From NCBI GenBank assembly GCA_016935295.1, contig JAFGRF010000318.1:1-15886 (forward strand): a DNA stretch of 15,886 nt. The letters run 5' to 3'. The DNA is from Caldifarciminota bacterium (lineage in GTDB: Bacteria > Hydrothermota > Tepidihabitantia > Tepidihabitantales > Tepidihabitantaceae). Positions 1 through 6,595 of this stretch are shown here, one piece after another (the stretch's first letter is position 1; each line of letters starts with the position of its first letter). Below the pieces are notes generated by a model. The model saw only the letters and a program-made list of their open reading frames with translations. It did not search any database and was not told where the DNA came from. Both the position numbers and the translations under genes were made by a program.

Positions 1-1
1 G

Positions 2-1489
2 GATGCATTCGAGCAGGAGTTCGTGCAGATGCTCACCGCGGTGGAACCACGGATGCACACGGATGAACACAGAGCCGAGACCCCCGGACTCCTAACTGCC
101 AACGCCTCACCGTCCCCTTCCTTGCACGCTTGCGCGCTGTCTTCGGGCACCGCAGCCCTGCATCTTGCACTCCGCATCCTGACCGGCGACCGGGGACGGG
201 GGACGGAAGGCCAGGGACGAGGGGCGCGGGGCGCGGGACAAAGCAATGAGGTGATATGTTCGACATTCACTTTTTCCGCCAGCGCCAACGCGATTACCTA
301 CGAAAACCTGGTCCCGGTTTTCATCGACTGCGATGCGACGAGCTGGAACATGGACCCGGGACTGCTGCGCGAGGAGCTGGCCGCGTGCGCGAAGCGGGGA
401 AAGCTGCCGCGGGCGGTGATGGTGGTTGACCTGTACGGCCAGTGCGCGGACTATGACCCGATTGTCGAGGCCTGCGCGGAGTTCGGCGTACCGCTGATTG
501 AAGACGCGGCTGAGGCGCTGGGAGCTACCTATTGGGGGGACGCAACGCAATGCAGAATGCAAAATGCAGAGTGCAAAGTGCAAAATCAGGACGCCGGTGG
601 AGGACAGGGCAAGGACGAACACGGAAGTCAGAAGTCGAACGGGAAGGGATCAAGGGAACGAGGGAACGAGGGTTCGAGCGGTGGCGGCCGTGAGGTTCCA
701 GTTTCCAGTTTGCAGTCTGCAGGTCCGACGATGGACGACGCACTAGCGACGAAGAACGCTCGGCAAGCGGGTTCGTTCGGAGCGGCGGCGGTGTTCTCGT
801 TCAACGGCAACAAGGTAATCACGACCAGCGGCGGCGGAATGCTGGTGTCGCAGGACAAGTCCCTGGTCGACAAGGCCCGTTTTCTCGCCACGCAGGCGAG
901 AGACAAGGCCGTGTACTATCAGCATTCCCAGATCGGCTTCAATTACCGGATGAGCAACATCCTCGCTGCAATTGGCCGGGGCCAGCTTCAGGTTTTGTCG
1001 GAGAGGATTGCTGCCCGGAGGCGCAACTTCGAGTTCTACCGCCGCGTTCTTGGCGACCTTCCGGGTATCGAGTTCATGCCCGAGGCGCCGTACGGGCGCT
1101 GCACCCGCTGGCTGACGTGCATGACGATAGGAAAGGCTAAGGTTAAGGATAAGGTTGAGGGAGACGGGGGTCGGAGGACGGGGGACGGGGGACGGGGAAC
1201 GAAGAACGATGAACGATCAACGAAGAACGAAGGCGGTCCGCGGTCATCGGTCCTCCGCCTCATAGCGGCGCTGGAGAAGGAGAACATCGAGGCGCGGCCG
1301 CTCTGGAAGCCGATGCATCTGCAACCGGTTTTCAAGGAGTGCCGAGTGCGCGGCGGCGGGGTGTCGGAGCGGCTCTTCGAGAATGGTCTCTGCCTCCCGA
1401 GCGGGTCCGCGTTGTCCGAGCCGGAACTCGAACGTATCTGCGGCATTGTCAGGAAAACCCACCAAGGTGTGCCCAAGGGCCGTGAGTGA
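2..1489 (+). CDS. DegT/DnrJ/EryC1/StrS-family PLP-dependent sugar aminotransferase, 5' partial
   Basis: This family transfers an amino group from glutamate to a keto-sugar nucleotide for surface polysaccharides. The frame is open to the window edge; its first residues, DAFEQEF, match the family's usual N-terminal region, so the true start lies upstream. Visible hallmarks, counting from base 2, are SSGTAALHLAL (about 47-57), the PLP-contacting Asp in EDAAEALGA (about 168), and the Schiff-base Lys in FSFNGNK followed by TTSGGGML (about 271). The family is normally about 360-400 residues. This fragment has about 495, the excess being in-frame repeat arrays before SSGTAAL, after LALRIL, after ATYWG and after TCMTIGK. 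All lie between conserved blocks, so the fold could survive with surface loops. Its operon partners are off the window. The specific sugar cannot be assigned. It could be inactive, but the frame and catalytic residues are intact. Confidence 0.93.
   Translation, partial: DAFEQEFVQMLTAVEPRMHTDEHRAETPGLLTANASPSPSLHACALSSGTAALHLALRILTGDRGRGTEGQGRGARGAGQSNEVICSTFTFSASANAITYENLVPVFIDCDATSWNMDPGLLREELAACAKRGKLPRAVMVVDLYGQCADYDPIVEACAEFGVPLIEDAAEALGATYWGDATQCRMQNAECKVQNQDAGGGQGKDEHGSQKSNGKGSRERGNEGSSGGGREVPVSSLQSAGPTMDDALATKNARQAGSFGAAAVFSFNGNKVITTSGGGMLVSQDKSLVDKARFLATQARDKAVYYQHSQIGFNYRMSNILAAIGRGQLQVLSERIAARRRNFEFYRRVLGDLPGIEFMPEAPYGRCTRWLTCMTIGKAKVKDKVEGDGGRRTGDGGRGTKNDERSTKNEGGPRSSVLRLIAALEKENIEARPLWKPMHLQPVFKECRVRGGGVSERLFENGLCLPSGSALSEPELERICGIVRKTHQGVPKGRE
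45..74 (+). repeat. 10-bp-period repeat inside the aminotransferase gene
   Basis: Two decamers, GGATGCACAC and GGATGAACAC, are adjacent at 51-70. They resemble intergenic motifs at 5798-5823 and 11939-11964. The segment is translated as part of an extra stretch between the EFVQML helix and SSGTAAL. Confidence 0.6.
182..237 (+). repeat. In-frame heptad array (8 units) in the aminotransferase gene
   Basis: Eight consecutive 7-bp units can be laid out without a gap, for example ACCGGGG and GCGCGGG (the last twice in a row). They encode a Gly/Arg-rich loop between LALRIL and the conserved NEVICSTFTF block, where relatives have only a short turn. Confidence 0.75.
551..728 (+). repeat. In-frame mixed repeat insertion in the aminotransferase gene
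   Basis: It opens with five exact-period heptads of pattern TGCARAR (551-585). A purine-rich stretch follows with locally 7- and 8-bp periodicity, including GGGAACGA twice. Five heptads such as GTTTCCA and GTTTGCA close it (694-728). It adds roughly 60-75 residues between ATYWG and QAGSFGAAAVFSF, a place where family members have only a few residues. Confidence 0.75.
1132..1260 (+). repeat. Composite 6-bp then 7-bp array inside the aminotransferase gene
   Basis: Five hexads (for example TAAGGT, 1132-1161) run into 14 consecutive heptads (1163-1260), such as GACGGGG and AACGAAG. The array ends with the 16-mer GGTCATCGGTCCTCCG at 1242-1257. The total is 129 bp, exactly 43 codons. It sits between a strand ending TCMTIG and the helix IAALEKENIEARP. 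The same composite order occurs in the epimerase gene at 14548-14696. Confidence 0.8.
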
Positions 1490-1585
1490 CCGGTGGGCAA
1501 TTCCCAGAGCATGGTTTCCCCGATTTGTGATATGCGGCCCGGGAGTACGCAAGGGCCGGATTTTGCATCTTGCGGGGCACTGAGC

Positions 1586-1613
1586 TTGACTGAGGCGGGC
1601 ACTGAGCTATGAT
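1586..1613 (+). promoter_or_regulatory. Sigma-70-like promoter for the OmpA-SLBB-Wzc operon
   Basis: TTGACT (1586-1591) and TATGAT (1608-1613) are separated by 16 bp, about 55 bp before the OmpA-like start. Three other promoter candidates in this window also have a 16-bp spacer, and two share the preceding GC (GCTTGAC), which supports the call. Confidence 0.5.
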
Positions 1614-1668
1614 TCGTATCAGTCGTGACTACCTTGGTGTACAGGAGAGCCGACGCTGAGATGGAGAC

Positions 1669-2937
1669 ATGAGTGCCCGTATTCACAGAGGATGTGAAGC
1701 CGGCGGGCGCTGCTGCGTACTAGCGCTGCAGCTGCTCTGCGTGTCGGCCCTGGCTGCATCCACCAGTACGACATTGTTGTATCAGACGCCCACGGCTGAC
1801 GTGCTTCCGACCGGCGCGCTGGCGTTCTCGGCCGACGCTACCTTTCCGCTCACGAACACGCGTCTGGACGTTGTATACCCGGAAGTCGATGCCAGCATTC
1901 GATTTTCCCCGTACCCGCATCTGGACTTCGCGTTGACTGCCTACACCTTTGCGGACTACGCGCTTGACGTGAAGTACCAGCTCCTGGAAGGCGAGCCCGG
2001 CCGCCCCAGCTTGGCGGTGGGCGTCTATGACATCGGACTCAGCAGCTACGTTTCATCGATCGGCCACGGCACGGTCAATGCCTGGCCCGACTGGAGATGG
2101 GAAACTCGCCCAGCCGAGCTCTTCTCGGCGTTCGCAGTCGCAAGCTACCCGGTGACGAAGTTCGCCCGGGTGAATCTCGGCCTGGGCCGGGGCCGTTTTG
2201 TCGGATACAGCACGACAAACCGCTTTCTTAATACCGACTTCCTCTTCGGTGAAGGCCATCAGTGGGCAGTCGGCTTGTTCGGCGGCGTGGAGTTCTACGT
2301 GACTCCTCAGGTCACGCTGGTGGCCGAGGCAGGCAGTCGCGACTTCAATTCCGGCGTGAAGGTCAACTACGAGGCGTTCACCGCCGCGCTCGTCTGGGCC
2401 AAGATGGAAGGACTGCTGCTTGCCGACGAGGCGGGCGGGACGCCGAGGTTCGGGCGCATCGAGGTTGGCCTGACCTATGAGTTCAAGAACGTATCCGAGC
2501 TGGCCAGTCTGGTTCCGCGCCTGCCGGCTCGGGTCGCGCCGCCCGAAACGGTGCCGCAGTTGAAACCGGTTCCGCTGCCGACCAGGCCCGCACCGATTTC
2601 GAAACCGAGTCCGGCGATGCTCAAGCTCGAGCCGGTCTGGTTCAAGTTCGACGATGCGGACCTCCTGCCCGTGGCCATCGCCGCCCTGCGCCGGAACGCC
2701 GACGTGCTGCTGGCCCACCCGGACCTCAAGGTCGTGGTCACCGGCTACGCGTCCGAGGAAGGTTCGGCTGAGTACAACGCCCGGCTGTCGGGGCGCAGAG
2801 CGCACGCCGTCTACGAGCACCTCAAGTCACTGGGCGTGCCGGGAGAGCAGATGCGCATGCGGGTTCGGGGCGAGGCGGTCGGCAGGCCGTACCCGCTGCA
2901 CCGGGTGGTGGATTTTGAGTTCGAGCCGGAGAAGTAG
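1669..2937 (+). CDS. OmpA-family outer-membrane protein (barrel plus C-terminal OmpA domain)
   Basis: The protein has 422 residues. An N-terminal signal peptide (about 1-30, hydrophobic VLALQLLCVSALAA) is followed by a region rich in alternating aromatic/hydrophobic strands, likely an outer-membrane beta-barrel (about 31-285). A Pro-rich linker (about 286-318) leads to an OmpA/MotB-type peptidoglycan-binding domain (about 320-422). That domain shows VTGYASEEGSAEYNARLSGR, matching the OmpA consensus G(H/Y)xxxxGxxxYNxxLSxxRAxAV. The usual Asp after GHT is replaced, as in the GYAS/GHAS variants known in some phyla. It is the first gene of an operon with an SLBB protein and a Wzc-like kinase. A role as a wall-anchored outer-membrane component of polysaccharide export is inferred from context; a general structural porin is the alternative. 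Confidence 0.85.
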   Translation: MSARIHRGCEAGGRCCVLALQLLCVSALAASTSTTLLYQTPTADVLPTGALAFSADATFPLTNTRLDVVYPEVDASIRFSPYPHLDFALTAYTFADYALDVKYQLLEGEPGRPSLAVGVYDIGLSSYVSSIGHGTVNAWPDWRWETRPAELFSAFAVASYPVTKFARVNLGLGRGRFVGYSTTNRFLNTDFLFGEGHQWAVGLFGGVEFYVTPQVTLVAEAGSRDFNSGVKVNYEAFTAALVWAKMEGLLLADEAGGTPRFGRIEVGLTYEFKNVSELASLVPRLPARVAPPETVPQLKPVPLPTRPAPISKPSPAMLKLEPVWFKFDDADLLPVAIAALRRNADVLLAHPDLKVVVTGYASEEGSAEYNARLSGRRAHAVYEHLKSLGVPGEQMRMRVRGEAVGRPYPLHRVVDFEFEPEK

Positions 2938-2960
2938 TTGAGAGGGAAGGATTGATTCAC

Positions 2961-3491
2961 ATGCTAGAAGCCGGATGCAAGAAGTCGGAAGCAGTGCGAG
3001 GACTACCTCCAGCCTGCATGGATGACCGCGAATGGCACGGGCGGACGTCTGCCACTAGGATAGCCGTTCACCGAGGTTGGGGTCGAGCCTTGAAGGTCTG
3101 GCTGGCCTTGGCACTGCTGGTCGGTATCAGTGTGGCACAGGGCCAGAGGACTGGTTCGAAGTACTACATCTGGGGCCAGGTGCGTTCGCCCGGTGCGTAC
3201 AGCTTCCTTGCGGCACCGGATATCTTTGAGCTGGTTTCCGCGGCCGGGGGGCCGACCGACAACGCCAACTTGGCTCGCGTGGTCGTCATACGAGCGGTCA
3301 CGCAGACGCGGATAAGAGTCAATTTGCAGGCTGTTCTAAACAGAGGTGAGATCGTGCGGCTCTCTCCCGGCGACGTAGTGATGGTACCGTCTTCTGCTTG
3401 GTATCGCTTCCGCGAGGGGCTGACGGTCGTGAGCTCGGTCGTGAGCCTGGCTACCCTGATCATAACAATCTTGAACTGGGTGGGTAGATGA
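2961..3491 (+). CDS. SLBB-domain polysaccharide-export accessory protein
   Basis: About 176 residues from ATG 2961, which a purine-rich AGGGAAGG at 2943-2950 supports; a TTG at 2952 is also in frame. A hydrophobic signal/anchor segment (about 46-59, WLALALLVGISVAQ) precedes a single SLBB beta-grasp domain (about 68-145). Its features are YYIWGQVRSPGAY, then ELVSAAGGPTDNANL, then a V-x-Asn-Leu strand and LSPGDVVMVP. A second hydrophobic helix lies at the C-terminus (about 154-171). SLBB domains occur in Wza-type exporters, but the N-terminal export domain (PES) is absent, so this is a minimal SLBB protein. The first 45 residues are unusually long before the hydrophobic core, and 2963-2991 looks like repeat DNA. 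ATG 3018 is another possible start but lacks a well-placed ribosome site. The stop overlaps the next start as ATGA, implying coupling to the kinase gene. Confidence 0.8.
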   Translation: MLEAGCKKSEAVRGLPPACMDDREWHGRTSATRIAVHRGWGRALKVWLALALLVGISVAQGQRTGSKYYIWGQVRSPGAYSFLAAPDIFELVSAAGGPTDNANLARVVVIRAVTQTRIRVNLQAVLNRGEIVRLSPGDVVMVPSSAWYRFREGLTVVSSVVSLATLIITILNWVGR

Positions 3492-5701
3492 TCATGGGTG
3501 AGGAGTCCGCCCAGCGAGGTACCCCTCCGGTGTCCGGTCTGCATAGCGGACGGCGGCCTGGCATGGAGATAACCTCCGAGACCAGGGCGACACTCCACGA
3601 CTATCTCGCGATGCTCGCCCGTCGGAAGTGGCTAGCGCTTGGCGTGTTCGTCGCCATGATGGGACTTACCGTCTTATCTATCGTCCGGACCAAGCCGCTC
3701 TTTCAGGCCCGGGCGACCTTCATGATCACACCACGCCGCGAGGGCGGCGGCCTCTTTGGCAATCCTTACTACGACCCCAATGCCATGAACTACATCGCCA
3801 ACTGCATGGAGCTTCTCCGCAGCCGCAGCCTAGCGGAGAAGGTGGCACAGGGGGTGTATGACTCGACAAAGCGTTCCCAGACCTTACTGGCCTTGCAGGC
3901 GTGGGTTACGGCCCGGCAGAGGGGCCAGACCGATATCATCGAACTTGTGGCAACCGGCCCGTCCCGGGCGTCGGCCGTCGCTGCCGCCAACGCTTATCTG
4001 GACGCCTACCAGCAGTACGACCTCGACCGGAGCCGGGCCGAGGTTTCCGCGACCCGTAAGTTCATCGAGGAGCAGCTTGCAGTCGCCGGGCCGAGGTTGG
4101 ACACCTTCGAGCGAAGCCTCGAGGAATACAAGGCCGCGCACCGGCTCACCGACCTCAGTTCGGAGACCCAGGCGCTCATCGGCCAGCAAGCCGGAGTTGC
4201 CGCTCAGTTGCAGCAGACGGACGCGGAGATCAGGGCGAGCGAGGCCCAACTCGCGGAGGTCCAGAGCGCGATAGACAAAGCCGGGGAGGGCACCGCCGAC
4301 AAATTGCAGGGCATCAGTTCGCCGGTCGTGACCAGCCTGCAGGGCAGCCTCAACCAGCTTGAGGTCGACAAGACCAACTTGACGATAGGCGGCTTTGACG
4401 AGTCCTCGCAGCGGGTGCGCGACCTCGACCGCCAGATCGACAGCACCCGCGCTCAACTCAGGGCCGCACTCCGAACGCTTATCGACCAGCAACAATTCGT
4501 CGACCCGGTGGGACGCCTTAGCGGCCTTTTCGACCAGGCGCTGACGCTCAACACCAGTCTTACTGCGGCGCGGGCCCGGCGTCAGTTTCTGGCAACGGCG
4601 CTTGCGCGCTACAACACATTGCTTTCCCGGGTGCCGGAGGCCGAGAGGGAACTTGCCGGCCTGACCCGCGACGCGGAGACCGGGCGGCGAATCCACTCGC
4701 TGCTGTCAGAGCGGTATGAGGAAGCGCGGATCCAGGAGGCCGGCCGGGTGCCGGCGGTGCGAATTATCGACCGGGCGCGGGGCGCTGGTCAAACCCAGCC
4801 CGACGTCAGACGCAGCGTTTCCTTCGGCCTGCTGCTGTCGCTGGTCCTGGCGCTTGGCGCGGTATGGGGGGCGGAGTACCTTGACACATCAATCCGCAGC
4901 CCGCGCGACCTGCAACACCGGGGCTATTCTGTGCTTGGCAGCGTGCCGCAGCTTACGGGCGTCGGCCGGCGGAGGCGGAACGGAGATATAACCGCGCACC
5001 TTATTACCCACACGGACGTAGAATCCTCCGGCGCCGAGGCGTTCCGTATGATGCGCACGGGGCTGGCCTTTGCCAATGCCGAGCGGAACTTGCGTACGAT
5101 TGCCGTAACCTCGCCCGGGCCGAGCGAGGGCAAGTCGACCGTTGCCGTCAATCTGGCCTCAGTACTGGCCCAGGCCGGCTCGCGGGTGCTGCTGGTAGAT
5201 GCGGACATGCGCAACCCGGTGCTGCACACGATATTTCGGCACGATCGGAAGCCGGGGTTGTCCGACCTCGTTGTCAACGGCGTCGCCCCGGACCAGGCCG
5301 TTTTTGCGACCACCCTTGGAGGTCTCTACTGCCTTCCCTGCGGCACAATCCCGCCGAGCCCGGCCGACCTGCTGACGCTGAACACGACCCGGTCGCTGCT
5401 TGAGAGGATGGCAAAGGAGTACGACTACGTCGTGGTCGATACGCCGCCGGTCCTGGTTGCGGCCGACACGCCGATTCTCGGATCGCTGGTCGACACAAAC
5501 ATTGTGGTTGTCCGCGCGGGTCGGACCGCGCTGGACGCGCTGGAGGCAGCCTACACAGCCATGCTCAACGGCGGGGCACACCTGTCCGGCATCGTCGTCA
5601 ACGACCTGAAGCGCTCGGGGCGGTACGGCGGCTACTACTACTACCACCACAAGTACCGCAAGCACTACGCGAGTCACAAACCGGACCCGCCGAGTTCATA
5701 G
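3488..5701 (+). CDS. Wzc/CpsD-like polysaccharide co-polymerase and BY-type tyrosine autokinase
   Basis: 737 residues, an inner-membrane protein controlling chain length and export of extracellular polysaccharide. TM1 is near 48-66, followed by a Wzz-type N-terminal domain and a long periplasmic coiled-coil region (about 180-400). A GNVR-like segment follows (RVPEAERELAGLTRD to VRIIDRA), then TM2 (about 444-465). The cytoplasmic kinase shows Walker A GPSEGKST (about 544-551), Walker A' VLLVDADMRNP (about 567-577) and Walker B YVVVDTPP (about 646-653). A C-terminal cluster of seven Tyr (RYGGYYYYHHKYRKHY) is the expected autophosphorylation tail. Length and domain order match fused Wzc proteins. 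Its start overlaps the SLBB stop (ATGA). An SLBB protein and an OmpA-type barrel precede it rather than a full Wza. Confidence 0.95.
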   Translation: MIMGEESAQRGTPPVSGLHSGRRPGMEITSETRATLHDYLAMLARRKWLALGVFVAMMGLTVLSIVRTKPLFQARATFMITPRREGGGLFGNPYYDPNAMNYIANCMELLRSRSLAEKVAQGVYDSTKRSQTLLALQAWVTARQRGQTDIIELVATGPSRASAVAAANAYLDAYQQYDLDRSRAEVSATRKFIEEQLAVAGPRLDTFERSLEEYKAAHRLTDLSSETQALIGQQAGVAAQLQQTDAEIRASEAQLAEVQSAIDKAGEGTADKLQGISSPVVTSLQGSLNQLEVDKTNLTIGGFDESSQRVRDLDRQIDSTRAQLRAALRTLIDQQQFVDPVGRLSGLFDQALTLNTSLTAARARRQFLATALARYNTLLSRVPEAERELAGLTRDAETGRRIHSLLSERYEEARIQEAGRVPAVRIIDRARGAGQTQPDVRRSVSFGLLLSLVLALGAVWGAEYLDTSIRSPRDLQHRGYSVLGSVPQLTGVGRRRRNGDITAHLITHTDVESSGAEAFRMMRTGLAFANAERNLRTIAVTSPGPSEGKSTVAVNLASVLAQAGSRVLLVDADMRNPVLHTIFRHDRKPGLSDLVVNGVAPDQAVFATTLGGLYCLPCGTIPPSPADLLTLNTTRSLLERMAKEYDYVVVDTPPVLVAADTPILGSLVDTNIVVVRAGRTALDALEAAYTAMLNGGAHLSGIVVNDLKRSGRYGGYYYYHHKYRKHYASHKPDPPSS

Positions 5702-5723
5702 GTCCGGGTTCTGGGTTTCAAGT
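5696..5723 (+). repeat. Short heptad array at the 3' end of the kinase gene
   Basis: Units such as CCGGGTT and CTGGGTT keep a 7-bp register starting within a few bases of the stop codon TAG (5699-5701). It is the same sequence class as the array at 9185-9261. Confidence 0.5.
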
Positions 5724-5753
5724 CCTCGGGCGCAGTGAACCTTCACAGACGGC

Positions 5754-5800
5754 GCGGAGCGTCTCCTTGAGCGAGTCGGATGGTCACCGGAGTATCATCC
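5754..5800 (+). repeat. Dispersed non-periodic repeat, copy 1
   Basis: This roughly 47-bp segment aligns with 11804-11851, with about seven mismatches and one gap by eye. It starts with GCGGAGCGTC in both and ends just before a 10-bp-period motif and a 6-bp array in this copy. Confidence 0.6.
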
Positions 5801-6028
5801 ACCGATTTTCACAGATTCGGAGCAAAGGCAGAGGTAGAGGTTGAGGTGAAGGTCGAGATTCCGGTCATCGGTCCTCGCTCGTCCGTCGTCGGTCTCTCGT
5901 GACATCTGACATCTGGCTTCTAACCTCGTCCGTTCCTCTTAGTGCCTTCGTGTCTTTGTGGTGAACTCGCCGTCCGGATTTCTGCGTTCTGACTTCTGAA
6001 CTCTGAATTCTGAGCTATCCGTTCCCTG
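5798..6028 (+). repeat. Composite 10/6/7-bp-period array downstream of the kinase gene
   Basis: A decamer-type motif (GATTTTCACA then GATTCGGAGC) is followed by six hexads (5824-5859, such as AGAGGT and TGAGGT). About 24 heptads in one register follow (5861-6028), beginning CCGGTCA TCGGTCC and ending with the TTCTGAC and TTCTGAA type. The hexad-to-heptad junction is nearly identical to that at 10317-10360. No gene overlaps it. Confidence 0.75.
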
Positions 6029-6595
6029 GGTTGCCCCGCCCCTTCGGTTCGCTGCCCTCAGTTGCATCGCCGCTCGCGCAAGCAGGCCTGCCCGAGGCCT
6101 GATGTATCCCGCCTGATACAGGGGCAGTGGTCGGCGCTGGCGTGCGTTTTCAATCAGCCGAACACAGCCTCTTGTTGACGATGCCCAAGGGGGATACGAT
6201 TACTGTGGCGTTGGGCGCCCGCGACCGTGGCTCTGCCTCCGCGCGGTCAGGGTGAAACGCCTGGGCGCTTGAACTCACCGGGTTGCAGCAGTACCTGCGA
6301 GAGATCAACTCGCGGCAGCAAGCGCAGCACGTTTATCGGCCGGCGCAGCGAAACCGGACAGGGTTACGAGGCGGCGCCGGAGGTGTGCGGTGAGGCAGTC
6401 AGTGACGGCAGGGTAGCGGTCGGAAGCGCGGCCGGCACCCTCGGACAGTAGCGCGCTTCGGGCTCACCATCTGTGAGCGGAGAGTGAGCTTCCGCCGATA
6501 CACCGCACAGTCCGATAATGCAGAAGCTGCGTTCCGGCAGGAAGGGCGAGCTTGAATCCTGTCCGAGGTACAGGCAGCAGTGAGGAGCGTCTGGC
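6029..6595. other. Intergenic region without a convincing gene
   Basis: There are two small inverted repeats: GTATC/GATAC near 6105-6118, and GCTCAC/GTGAGC at 6462-6478. A weak promoter-like pair is TTGACG (6175-6180) with GATTAC (6198-6203). A 74-codon frame at 6227-6451 has no recognisable content. GATAAT at 6514-6519 could be a -10 element for the beta-helix gene, but no good -35 precedes it. A structured RNA after 6203 cannot be excluded; I recognise no known riboswitch. Confidence 0.4.

Noticed and set aside
1036..1686. 216-codon minus-strand open frame
   Set aside because: It is mostly antisense to the aminotransferase and its array, covers the predicted promoter, and has no domain content.
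6175..6300. Promoter followed by a riboswitch or small RNA
   Set aside because: The -10 element is poor and no known riboswitch consensus could be recognised.
6227..6451. 74-codon plus-strand frame
   Set aside because: It has no recognisable motif, ribosome site or convincing codon pattern.
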